Shown here one piece after another: positions 14,757 to 22,446 of a stretch of 27,205 bases of DNA. The translations under genes and the position numbers were made by a program. The notes under the pieces are model-generated. The model was not told the origin of the DNA. It ran no database searches and was given only the letters and a program-made list of their open reading frames with translations. Positions within the stretch are counted from its first letter, which is position 1, and each line of letters starts with the position of its first letter. Source of the DNA: Chloroflexi bacterium RBG_13_51_18 (GTDB lineage Bacteria > Chloroflexota > Dehalococcoidia > Dehalococcoidales > RBG-16-60-22); the NCBI GenBank assembly GCA_001796495.1, contig MGMR01000118.1, forward strand, positions 1 to 27,205, given 5' to 3'.

Positions 14757-16304
14757 TTACAGCGGCAGCGTATTTTTAAAGTCGTAGCCGTCCCAGACTC
14801 TGCGTTCCGCCTCGTACGGCGCCGCTTCAACCCGCGTATTATTGTCAAAAATCATCGTCATGCGGTCTTTACCATAGACCGGCCATTTGCCTATGGTCTT
14901 ACAGGAGGGGTCGCCGGTGCGGACAAATGCAATACAGGAGTCCTGTATCTTTAGAGCCAGGTTTTCCACTTCAGTTCCAACCCCGGTGAAGTCGGCGTCG
15001 AGCTGCCCGAAAAGAAGGGGATTATCAAGCCCGTGCATAGCGCCCAGAATACCTCCCATTGCCGGCGATTTATAGGTAAAGTAGTAATTGTATGACGGCA
15101 TGCCGATATCCCGCTGGGCTTCGACAAGACGAATGGTAGGTATGCGGAACATAAGGTCGGTGCTGACCGTCCCCATGACATCAAGAGGATTGCCGCTGCT
15201 GCCGCGTTTCTTCAAGGCTTCACGATATACCTTAACCACCTTGGGGACAAGGTCCGCCTGCAATAAACGGCCCAACCTCTCGAGTAACCCGACGTCATCC
15301 AGATTGCGCATGGCGGGGTCCATACCGGTGCTGATTTTCAACTCGTCGAGGGTATTGCCCGCCATGACAGTAACGTTTTTCGCAGAACCTTTTTTAATCT
15401 CTTCGATGGGGAAATCCGGAATAACGTGACCATCTATAACGGGCATGAACGGCGTTAAAGCGCCCTTAGCTTCACGGAGAACCGCCCCGAGTAGTGCTTG
15501 CGCATCAAGCAGTTGTTGCGTTTTAAGGGCCCGCAAAGCAGTAATGTCTTTTCTATTAATGTTCAATATTTTCAGGAACTGCTCGGACATTTCCCGTGCA
15601 TTATCAAGTGTAGTGACGGTATTGGTAGAGCCGCTGCGGTTAATAGCCTTGTGGAATTTACCGCGCGCTAGCGGCATACTTAACAGGTCGCCGATGCTCA
15701 TTCCGCCGGCGGAAAAGCCACCTACAGTTACATTATCAGGATTGCCGCCGAAAGCGGCGATATTGTCCTGCACCCATTCAAGCGCGGCTATCTGGTCAAG
15801 CAAACCTTCATTACCATTTGCCGGGATTTTACCGCCGGTAATTTCCTTCAAGTTCATGAACCCGAACGCTCCCATGCGGTAATTTATACTAACCAGGACG
15901 ATATCACCGCGTTTTACCAGCTTGCCGCCTTCCAGGAACGGCTCGGTGCCAGCCCCGATAATAAAAGCCCCGCCGTGTATCCAGAAAATAACCGGCCGAC
16001 GGGCATCATCCAGCCCCGGCGTCCATATATTAAGGAACAAACAACCTTCATCCTGAAGCTCCTTTGAAAAGTCAGGCATGCCCGGAGCCTGGACAGGCAT
16101 TGGGTTCTGCGGAGAAATAGCCCCGTATTCTTTTGCGGGTCTAATACCGCTCCACTTTTTTACCGGCCGGGGCGGCATCCAGCGTAAATCGCCTACAGGC
16201 TGCGCGGCATAAGGGATTCCCTTGAATACAAAAAGGTCGTTCTCAATATATCCTTCCAGTTTACCGTTTTTAGTGTTGGCGATTGCCTGTCTGTTTGCGT
16301 TCAC
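14757..16304 (-). CDS. Type-B carboxylesterase/lipase family protein
   Basis: A 515-residue alpha/beta-hydrolase of the COesterase family. It has the N-terminal FKGIPYAAQPVGDLRW block, the oxyanion hole HGGAF at 110-114, the nucleophile elbow GGFSAGG with Ser198 (family consensus GESAGG, here Phe instead of Glu), a probable acid Glu321 (GNTLDE) and the catalytic His424 (GAMHGLDNP). It hydrolyses carboxylic esters; the natural substrate is unknown. No signal peptide is visible, so it should be cytoplasmic. The start is GTG with AGGAGG 5 nt upstream. It converges on the ThDP enzyme gene with an 8-bp gap. Its position inside the presumed catabolic cluster suggests ester-bond cleavage in the same catabolism. 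Confidence 0.93.
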   Translation of the reverse strand: MNANRQAIANTKNGKLEGYIENDLFVFKGIPYAAQPVGDLRWMPPRPVKKWSGIRPAKEYGAISPQNPMPVQAPGMPDFSKELQDEGCLFLNIWTPGLDDARRPVIFWIHGGAFIIGAGTEPFLEGGKLVKRGDIVLVSINYRMGAFGFMNLKEITGGKIPANGNEGLLDQIAALEWVQDNIAAFGGNPDNVTVGGFSAGGMSIGDLLSMPLARGKFHKAINRSGSTNTVTTLDNAREMSEQFLKILNINRKDITALRALKTQQLLDAQALLGAVLREAKGALTPFMPVIDGHVIPDFPIEEIKKGSAKNVTVMAGNTLDELKISTGMDPAMRNLDDVGLLERLGRLLQADLVPKVVKVYREALKKRGSSGNPLDVMGTVSTDLMFRIPTIRLVEAQRDIGMPSYNYYFTYKSPAMGGILGAMHGLDNPLLFGQLDADFTGVGTEVENLALKIQDSCIAFVRTGDPSCKTIGKWPVYGKDRMTMIFDNNTRVEAAPYEAERRVWDGYDFKNTLPL

Positions 16305-16501
16305 TGATTCCTCCTGATTTCTTTAACCAATTAATATACCATGATTACCATTTGTTGAATTTATTTGTTTCCCCATTATACCACTCAGATAATGCCATTA
16401 AAAATCGTCTTCTTATATTACGTATTATGCATATGGTAAACGATAATATAACGTTATTGCACATACTTTTATGAATATTACTACGTTTTAATGATAAACT
16501 G

Positions 16502-16530
16502 TTGACATCTACTGTGCATTATGGTATTAT
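16502..16530 (+). promoter_or_regulatory. Sigma70-type promoter of the iron-sulfur / NrfD / molybdoenzyme operon
   Basis: Perfect TTGACA (16502-16507), 17-bp spacer, TATTAT (16525-16530). The start site would be near 16537, right at the GGAGG Shine-Dalgarno (16537-16541), so the leader is extremely short. The rest of 16305-16500 is AT-rich and holds nothing else I can name. Confidence 0.7.
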
Positions 16531-16551
16531 AGATTTGGAGGTTCATTGAAA

Positions 16552-17277
16552 ATGAGATGGGGAATGGTAGTAGATTTATCAAAATGCGTCAGGTGTTACG
16601 CCTGTCTGGCAGCCTGCCGAATCGAGCATTTTCTGCCGATGGGTATAAACTGGCCGAAACTGGTAGCTATGGATACAGGGGGCGACGACCCCACGGTATC
16701 AACCTATTCCGTCCGCTGCAACCAGTGTAAAGATGCGCCATGTGTCGAGGTCTGCCCTACAGGAGCGACCCAGCAGCGAGAAGACGGCATCGTATCAATC
16801 GACCAGGACAAGTGCGTCGGCTGCCGCTATTGCGTGGTGGCCTGCCCTTACCAGAACCGCACCTTTCTCTCTAAAGATAAAGACCAGGGATTTTTCCCGG
16901 GAATAATTCAGACGGACTTTGAAAAAGCGGGCAAGAAGCTTTATAAACACCAGGTCGGGACGACCGAAAAGTGTAATTTCTGTGCCGAAAGGATTGATGC
17001 CGGAACGGCCAAAGGACTGAAACCAGGCGTCGACCGTGAAGCCACGCCGGCCTGTGTGAATACATGTCCCGCAAGAGCATTAACTTTCGGGGACCTGGAC
17101 GACCCAAACAGCGAGGTTTCACGCTTAATAAGCGAAAAGAAGGGTTTCCAGCTGCATCCGGAATACAATACCGATCCCTCGGTGTACTTCATCGACGGTA
17201 AAATAGGACAATCGGATGAAAAAAAGGTCGATGATGAACCGCAGAAAGAACTTAAAGCGATAGGAGTAGGCGACTAA
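16552..17277 (+). CDS. 4Fe-4S dicluster electron-transfer subunit (DmsB/PsrB/NrfC type)
   Basis: A 241-residue ferredoxin-like subunit with 16 cysteines arranged for four [4Fe-4S] clusters: CVRCYACLAAC, CNQCKDAPCVEVCP, CVGCRYCVVACP, and CNFC pairing with CVNTCP. The start MRWGMVVDLSKC is typical of the family. The ATG at 16552 is chosen, with TTG at 16546 as the alternative nearer the GGAGG. It would shuttle electrons between the molybdopterin subunit and the NrfD-type membrane subunit encoded next. A charged tail of about 30 residues follows the last cluster. No Tat or Sec signal is present. The gap to the next gene is one base. Confidence 0.95.
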   Translation: MRWGMVVDLSKCVRCYACLAACRIEHFLPMGINWPKLVAMDTGGDDPTVSTYSVRCNQCKDAPCVEVCPTGATQQREDGIVSIDQDKCVGCRYCVVACPYQNRTFLSKDKDQGFFPGIIQTDFEKAGKKLYKHQVGTTEKCNFCAERIDAGTAKGLKPGVDREATPACVNTCPARALTFGDLDDPNSEVSRLISEKKGFQLHPEYNTDPSVYFIDGKIGQSDEKKVDDEPQKELKAIGVGD

Positions 17278-17278
17278 C

Positions 17279-18151
17279 ATGGAAACACATCAATGGATGA
17301 TCAACTACACCCGCCAGACGGAATGGATAGACCGGCGGGGCATATTCCTGTGGATTGCCTTCTATACGGGAGGACTGGGTGGAGGACTCTATTTAGTTTC
17401 ACTGTATTTTAACAGCCTCTGGGGCATGCTAATAAGCTGGCTGATTATTGCGGTAATAAAGGGAGGCACGCATCTTGCCTATCTGGGCAAGCCGACTCGG
17501 TTCTGGAGAATCGTTACCAGGCCGCAGACTTCCTGGCTGGCGAGAGGGTTTATCTTCGTGATGTTATTCGTCATCTTCGGAGCAATACAGTTAGTTCTGA
17601 CCTACTGGCAACCCGGCAGCGCCGCCGAAATCGTTTTCAAAGCTCTGGGTGGTATAATGGCCTTTGCTGTGGCGCTTTACACCGGAATAATCCTTAAAAA
17701 TATGAAGGGAGTGCCGTTCTGGAATTCAGCATTGTTACCCATATTATTCGTACTATGCGGTATCCTAGGCGGTTTCGGGCTCTCCGTAGCCATTGCGCTG
17801 GCCGGCGGCGATGTCAATCTTTCCGCCGCAGAAATGGGCAGCCGTATATTGCTGGTTGCCAATGCCCTGGTTATTATCATTTACCTTTTACAAGCCGATC
17901 ATCGTGAGACTGTCGGCAGGCAGTCGGTCATAGAACAATTGCGGGGACACAGCGCGCCGATTTTCTGGATCGGCATCGTAGCGCTGGGTATCGTTATCCC
18001 GCTGACGATAGCCTTCACCAGTCTTTATACTGAAATTGCTTCCGGTTTGATTATATTCGGCGTGGCCTGCGAGATTATCGGCGGTCTGGCGTTGAGATAC
18101 AATGTACTTAAAGTCGGCGCTTATAAACCGCTGGTCGCTAAACCTCAATAG
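17279..18151 (+). CDS. nrfD: NrfD/PsrC-type integral membrane quinone-interacting subunit
   Basis: A 290-residue polytopic protein with about eight or nine hydrophobic segments. It starts with a cytoplasmic-type METHQWMINYTRQTEWIDRR, then IFLWIAFYTGGLGGGLYLVS, and includes GGTHLAYLGKPTRFWRIVTR, the NrfD-family loop. NrfD/PsrC proteins anchor molybdo- or cytochrome complexes and exchange electrons with menaquinone, without haem. It is flanked by the 4Fe-4S subunit (1 bp upstream) and the molybdopterin subunit (83 bp downstream), so the three should form one membrane complex. Confidence 0.94.
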   Translation: METHQWMINYTRQTEWIDRRGIFLWIAFYTGGLGGGLYLVSLYFNSLWGMLISWLIIAVIKGGTHLAYLGKPTRFWRIVTRPQTSWLARGFIFVMLFVIFGAIQLVLTYWQPGSAAEIVFKALGGIMAFAVALYTGIILKNMKGVPFWNSALLPILFVLCGILGGFGLSVAIALAGGDVNLSAAEMGSRILLVANALVIIIYLLQADHRETVGRQSVIEQLRGHSAPIFWIGIVALGIVIPLTIAFTSLYTEIASGLIIFGVACEIIGGLALRYNVLKVGAYKPLVAKPQ

Positions 18152-18174
18152 CTGCCAGCCAATGTAATCCTGCA

Positions 18175-18186
18175 ACAAAATTTTGT
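18175..18186. promoter_or_regulatory. AT-rich palindrome before the molybdoenzyme gene
   Basis: ACAAAATTTTGT is a perfect 12-bp palindrome, followed at once by a second one, ATTCATGAAT (18187-18196). They sit in the 83-bp gap between the NrfD and molybdopterin genes and may be an operator or an RNA processing site. This is a weak call. Confidence 0.25.
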
Positions 18187-18234
18187 ATTCATGAATCGAT
18201 AATGTGTAATATTATTGTGGAAAGATAGAGAACC

Positions 18235-20367
18235 ATGGGAGAAAGAAAGATAATCAAGACAACCTGCAAAAGCTGCCACGGCGGCTGCGGCGTCCTGGCG
18301 ACTGTCGAGGACGGCGTAATTGTCCACATAGAGGGCAATCCGGAGTCGCCTACGTCAGGCACGATGTGTTCCAAGGGACTATCCAGCATTCAGCATGTCA
18401 ACCACCCGGACAGACTGCTCTACCCGCAGAAGCGGGTGGGAGAGAGGGGCGAGGGTAAATGGCAGCGCATCAGCTGGAACGAGGCTTTGGACACTATCGA
18501 GCAGAAGATGAAGGAGTCCATCGCTAAGCACGGGGCGACTTCTATCGCGGTATCACAGGGGACAGGGAGGGGCTACAACGAATATACCCACCGCTTTGCC
18601 CGTTCTATAGGCACAGCCAATATAATCACGCCCGGGTATATCTGCCACAGTCCGCGACTGGGTCTATACGGTCTGGTCACCGGCTACGGCAGGCTTTACT
18701 GCGACTACCACGGGTGGGGCGGAGAATTCCCCATGACACAGATATCCTGGGCCAAACAACTGGAAATTAGCAGCGCCGACGGGGAAATGGCGGTGTGGTT
18801 CTTAAACAGCCTGAAACATGTTAAAAACCTTATCGTTATCGACCCGCGAGAAACGGCTTTATCTTCCAGGGCAACGCTATGGCTGCAAATAAGACCCGGC
18901 ACAGATGCCGCCCTGGCGATGGCAATGATTAACGTCATTATCAATGAAGGCCTGATAGACAAAGAGTTCGTGGAGAAATGGACTTACGGCTTTGATAAAC
19001 TCAGAGAGAGGGTCCAGGAATATACGCCGGAACGCGCCGCGGAAATTACCTGGCTGAAAGCCGAAGATATAGTTAAAGCTGCCAGGCTGTTCGCTATAGA
19101 TACGCCCGGCTGCATACAAATAGGCAGCTCCCTTGAGCGGCAGGCAAACTGCGGCCAGACATTGAGAGCCATTATCTGCCTGCTGGGCGTGACCGGCAAC
19201 ATCGAGAGGCCAGGCAGTATGATTTCCTGGGTGCCGCCGGATACCGGCCAGCGCGAGGACTTCTTTACGGAAATACCGATAACCGACGAGATGCGCAAAG
19301 GCATCGTGGGGAGTGACAAATACAAGATGGGCGCCGCCCGCACCGCGCACTCCGATAGCGTCATCAAGCAGCTATTAAATGGGGACTCCGTTGTCAAGGT
19401 ATGGTTCAGCGTTGGAGGGCAGCAGATACTGCATCTTGCTAATACCAAAGAAGTTATGCAGGCACTAAAGAACCTGGAGTTTCTCATCCATGCCGACCAG
19501 TTTATGGGCCCAATGGCGGAAATAGCCGATATCGTTTTACCGGCAGCCCACTGGCTGGAAATCGACGATATTTTCGATATGCACCCGCGCTTCATGATAG
19601 AAGCCCACAACAGAGTGGTCGACCCGCCGGGAGAGGCCTGGCAGGATAGTAAAATATTCAATGAAATAGGCAAAAGGATAGCGCCGAAGTACTGGTTTGA
19701 AAATGTGGAAAAGATGCTGGACTACCAGCTGAAAAAAGGCAACATGACCTGGAAAGACTTCAGTAAAAAAGTCATTCACGCCAGGATGGGTAAAGACCAG
19801 ATATACTACAAATACAAGACCGATTTCTGGCGGAAAGGCGGGGGGTTCCCTACGCCTTCCGGCAAGATGGAATTATACTCAACGGTGCTGGAAAACCTGG
19901 GCTACGACCCGCTACCCTACTTCCAGGAGCCCGGCGAAAGCCCGGTATCGACACCGGAACTGGCCAAGGAATACCCGCTCATACTCTCGACGGGCTACCG
20001 GCAGCCGTTCTATTTCCTTTCTCAATACCGCAACATACCGTGGTTGAGGAGTTTCCAGAAAGACCCGGTAATGCAGATACACCCCGATACGGCCAAAGAA
20101 TACGGCATTGAGGACGGCGATTGGGCATGGATTGAGAGCCCGCGCGGCAAAATAAAACAGAAAGCGCGGCTTTTCCCGGGGATACTTAAGGGTATGGTCA
20201 TGGCAACCGCAAATTGTTTTTATCCGGAAATGCCTGCGCCGCTGCACGGTCTGTTAAAGTCCAACCCTAATGTGCTGACTAATAATAATCACTGCGACCC
20301 TATGTACGGCTCGCCGGACCTGACGTGTCTGTTATGTAAAGTATACAAAGCCGAAGACGACAAATAA
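18235..20367 (+). CDS. Molybdopterin-dependent oxidoreductase catalytic subunit (DMSO reductase superfamily), no Tat signal
   Basis: A 710-residue catalytic subunit. The N-terminus carries a [4Fe-4S] motif C11-x2-C14-x3-C18-x26-C45, followed by the molybdopterin domain. Cys137 in GYICHSPRLG is the likely Mo or W ligand. A C-terminal dinucleotide-binding domain begins near 570 (PLILSTGYRQPFYFLSQYRN) and includes a NNHCDP segment. The protein starts MGERKIIKTTCKSC, with no twin-arginine leader, unlike exported PsrA/PhsA/DmsA. It should therefore face the cytoplasm although its partners are PsrB- and NrfD-like. Sulfur-compound, arsenate and acetylene-hydratase-like members are all conceivable; substrate cannot be read from the sequence. 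It ends 3 bp before the first hairpin of a bidirectional terminator. Confidence 0.93.
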   Translation: MGERKIIKTTCKSCHGGCGVLATVEDGVIVHIEGNPESPTSGTMCSKGLSSIQHVNHPDRLLYPQKRVGERGEGKWQRISWNEALDTIEQKMKESIAKHGATSIAVSQGTGRGYNEYTHRFARSIGTANIITPGYICHSPRLGLYGLVTGYGRLYCDYHGWGGEFPMTQISWAKQLEISSADGEMAVWFLNSLKHVKNLIVIDPRETALSSRATLWLQIRPGTDAALAMAMINVIINEGLIDKEFVEKWTYGFDKLRERVQEYTPERAAEITWLKAEDIVKAARLFAIDTPGCIQIGSSLERQANCGQTLRAIICLLGVTGNIERPGSMISWVPPDTGQREDFFTEIPITDEMRKGIVGSDKYKMGAARTAHSDSVIKQLLNGDSVVKVWFSVGGQQILHLANTKEVMQALKNLEFLIHADQFMGPMAEIADIVLPAAHWLEIDDIFDMHPRFMIEAHNRVVDPPGEAWQDSKIFNEIGKRIAPKYWFENVEKMLDYQLKKGNMTWKDFSKKVIHARMGKDQIYYKYKTDFWRKGGGFPTPSGKMELYSTVLENLGYDPLPYFQEPGESPVSTPELAKEYPLILSTGYRQPFYFLSQYRNIPWLRSFQKDPVMQIHPDTAKEYGIEDGDWAWIESPRGKIKQKARLFPGILKGMVMATANCFYPEMPAPLHGLLKSNPNVLTNNNHCDPMYGSPDLTCLLCKVYKAEDDK

Positions 20368-20370
20368 AAA

Positions 20371-20398
20371 GTGAGGGTGAATAATACGTCACCCTCAC
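20371..20398 (-). terminator. Rho-independent terminator for the alcohol dehydrogenase gene (minus strand)
   Basis: Perfect 10-bp stem GTGAGGGTGA / TCACCCTCAC with an 8-nt loop. Read on the minus strand it is followed by TTTTTATTTG, a proper U-tract. It lies between two convergent genes. Confidence 0.8.
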
Positions 20399-20425
20399 CC
20401 CCGTATCAAGTACGGGGCAAGCTCT

Positions 20426-20455
20426 ACCCTCTCCATCAACAGGAGAGGGTTTTTG
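20426..20455 (+). terminator. Rho-independent terminator of the molybdoenzyme operon
   Basis: Stem CCCTCTCC / GGAGAGGG with loop ATCAACA, followed by TTTTTGTTTTA on the plus strand. A third small hairpin (CCCCGTA / TACGGGG, 20399-20417) lies between this and the minus-strand terminator, so three stems stand in tandem. Confidence 0.88.
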
Positions 20456-20464
20456 TTTTATATA

Positions 20465-21547
20465 TTATCCGAATGTAATTATGTTACGCAGGGCCTGACC
20501 CTTTTCCACGGATTCAATAGCTTCATTTATTTTTTCCAACGGATAGTGTGCGGTGATAAGCTCATCCAGCTTGAGAATCCCCGCTTTATAAAGGTCTACC
20601 AGCTTGGGTATCTCGGTGTGCAGCTGGGTGGTGCCCATAAAACTTCCTGTCAGGATTCTTTCACCCATGATAAACATGAAAGGCGGCACGCTTAAGGAAT
20701 CTGTAAACTTGGGAATACCGACAATCACCGTCATGCCCTGCGGTCCGGACATGGCAAACCCCTGTGCTACGGCGGCGGTGCTGCCTACAGTAACAAAAAC
20801 ATAGTCGGCGCCGGCGCCGCCGGTAAGCGCCTGTACTTCTTTTATTACATCAGTCTTTGAAGAGTTAATTGTATGCGTGGCTCCGAAAGCTTTAGCGGCC
20901 TTTAATTTATTATCGGAAATATCTACGGCGATAATCGGATTAGCCCCTGATATAGCAGCGCCCTGCACGGAATTCAGACCGACTCCGCCGATGCCGATGA
21001 TAACACAGCTGCTCATAACAGGCGGCTTAGCACGGTTGATGACCGCCCCAAAGCCCGTAATAACACCGCAAGCCAGAAGGCAGGCCCTGTCCATGGGCAT
21101 ATCGGCGGGGATTTTAACGAGTTGGGACTGGTCGACGATGGTATAATCGGCAAAGCTGCCGGTTTTAAACAGCATTGACAGGTCCTGTCCTTTTTTGTTA
21201 TGCATGCGTGTCTCTGTATCCAACGGCCATTTAGCGTTGCACAAGTGGCTGCGTCCGGTCAGGCAATAGCGACACTTGCCGCAGGAAACAAGCAGCGATA
21301 ATACGACCGGGTCTCCCTTCTTGAAGCCGGTCACTCCCTTGCCGACCTCTTCTACATAACCCGCCGATTCATGCCCCCCTACAGTCGGGAATTTTCCGGG
21401 AATTTCCCCCTTAAATACGTGTATATCGCTGTGACAGACGGCGGTTGCCGCCAGTTTGACCTTTACCTCTCCTGCCTTGGGCGGGTCTAAATCTACTTCC
21501 TCAACCACTAATGGTTTACCTAATTCATAGCAGACTGCGGCTTTCAA
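20465..21547 (-). CDS. Zinc-dependent medium-chain alcohol dehydrogenase
   Basis: A 360-residue MDR-family dehydrogenase. The start is the TTG at 21547 (protein begins MKAAVCYELGKP), with AGGAGG 5 nt upstream; a longer open frame exists but lacks a Shine-Dalgarno. Catalytic zinc ligands are Cys38 (AVCHSD), His59-Glu60 (GGHE) and Cys160. The structural zinc lobe is Cys89, 92, 95, 103 (CGKCRYCLTGRSHLC). The Rossmann motif GIGGVG is at 185-190, with Asp209 (AVDISD) favouring NAD over NADP. It oxidises alcohols or reduces aldehydes. Its closest broad relatives are class III-like and aryl/benzyl alcohol dehydrogenases, which would fit aromatic catabolism. The substrate is not determined. It converges on the molybdoenzyme gene. 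Confidence 0.95.
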   Translation of the reverse strand: MKAAVCYELGKPLVVEEVDLDPPKAGEVKVKLAATAVCHSDIHVFKGEIPGKFPTVGGHESAGYVEEVGKGVTGFKKGDPVVLSLLVSCGKCRYCLTGRSHLCNAKWPLDTETRMHNKKGQDLSMLFKTGSFADYTIVDQSQLVKIPADMPMDRACLLACGVITGFGAVINRAKPPVMSSCVIIGIGGVGLNSVQGAAISGANPIIAVDISDNKLKAAKAFGATHTINSSKTDVIKEVQALTGGAGADYVFVTVGSTAAVAQGFAMSGPQGMTVIVGIPKFTDSLSVPPFMFIMGERILTGSFMGTTQLHTEIPKLVDLYKAGILKLDELITAHYPLEKINEAIESVEKGQALRNIITFG

Positions 21548-21629
21548 GTTGTCCTCCTTATATGCTATATATATCGGTATATCAAGTCTATTTCCCTTAC
21601 AAAATAAAGTCAAATTTACACGTTTATAT

Positions 21630-21659
21630 TTGACAAAGCACGTTTTTAAAAACTATCAT
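21630..21659 (+). promoter_or_regulatory. Sigma70-type promoter of the small dimeric-barrel gene
   Basis: Perfect TTGACA (21630-21635), 18-bp spacer, TATCAT (21654-21659), about 50 bp before the ATG and divergent from the alcohol dehydrogenase gene. Confidence 0.6.
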
Positions 21660-21710
21660 GAATCTAGGGGTATGAAAAGTCTTTCACCCAATCAGAAAGG
21701 AGCAATTGAT

Positions 21711-22046
21711 ATGGCAAAACCCCGGGTTTTAAACATCGTAGCTACGGAATGCGCACCTAAGAATGATTCGAAATTCAACAAGTGGTATAACGAGGTCCAC
21801 ATACCATTGCTGATGAAATATAAAGGTATCAAGAAGGTGACCCGCTATAAGATATTAGATGAGAAAACGGATAAACCGAGATACATAGCTATCTATGAAT
21901 TCGATACGAAAGAAGATTTGAATGCTTTAAATACCAGCGCTGAATTCAAAGCAGCCATAGAGGAAATGCAGGGCACATGGAAAGGTGATATGTTCGATAT
22001 CAAATGGGCGGTCAGCTGCGAACCGCTAAAGACCTGGGAAGCTTAA
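21711..22046 (+). CDS. Small dimeric alpha/beta-barrel (EthD/DUF4286-like) protein
   Basis: A 111-residue soluble protein starting at the ATG at 21711 with AAAGGAGC 7 nt upstream; an upstream extension of the frame overlaps promoter DNA and is rejected. The pattern is that of a ferredoxin-like dimeric barrel: strand VLNIVATECA, helix FNKWYNEVHIPLLMK, KVTRYKIL, then YIAIYEFDTKEDL and helix NTSAEFKAAIEEM. The WYNEVHIP motif is typical of EthD-like and related small barrel proteins, which act as isomerase/cyclase-like or accessory proteins in catabolic clusters. No catalytic role can be assigned. Proximity to the dehydrogenase, in divergent orientation, suggests the same pathway. Confidence 0.8.
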   Translation: MAKPRVLNIVATECAPKNDSKFNKWYNEVHIPLLMKYKGIKKVTRYKILDEKTDKPRYIAIYEFDTKEDLNALNTSAEFKAAIEEMQGTWKGDMFDIKWAVSCEPLKTWEA

Positions 22047-22125
22047 ACACTTTAGACTCGTGTTTCTGATTGTATTTGTTTTTATAGAGTTTTATGTTTT
22101 ACTAATAAAATAGGGAGAATACCCT

Positions 22126-22443
22126 GTGAATAGAATGCTGGCCGGCTTGTGGGACTCTACAGCTACTTTCAAGAAATGTACCTTTGAGAAGGCGTCCTTT
22201 ATATTTCTGGGATTGCTCGACCTGCTGCTAACAATGGTCGCGATAAACCTTGGACTTTTTGAAATTAACCCGTTGGTCAGGTACCTGGTCCAGATACCGG
22301 CTCTGATTCTGGTAGTGAAGCTGTTAATACCTTTGATAATAGCCTGGATTTTACCGGGCAAACTTCTCTTGCCCTCTATCGGTTTGCTGATGCTTGTCGT
22401 TATGTGGAATGTCAAGGAACTGGCTGTCTTTTTACTGCAGTAA
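22126..22443 (+). CDS. Small DUF5658-like membrane protein
   Basis: A 105-residue protein with about three hydrophobic segments (about 24-42, 51-80 and 82-102). The pattern LLDLLLTMVAINLG then EINPLVRYL resembles DUF5658 proteins, with the family's Asp near the start of the first helix and an asparagine-proline pair after it. Function is unknown. The start GTG at 22126 has AGGGAG 8 nt upstream. It lies 79 bp after the barrel gene and ends 3 bp from the convergent regulator gene. It does not look like part of the archaellum operon, but similar small proteins are common near membrane machinery. Confidence 0.75.
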   Translation: MNRMLAGLWDSTATFKKCTFEKASFIFLGLLDLLLTMVAINLGLFEINPLVRYLVQIPALILVVKLLIPLIIAWILPGKLLLPSIGLLMLVVMWNVKELAVFLLQ

Positions 22444-22446
22444 TTT

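Noticed and set aside
21548..21613. N-terminal extension of the alcohol dehydrogenase
   Set aside because: The family start (MKAAVCYE) coincides with a TTG having a perfect AGGAGG; the extension has neither homology nor a ribosome site.
21549..21710. N-terminal extension of the small barrel protein
   Set aside because: It spans the promoter region and the divergent gene's start; the ATG at 21711 has a strong Shine-Dalgarno.
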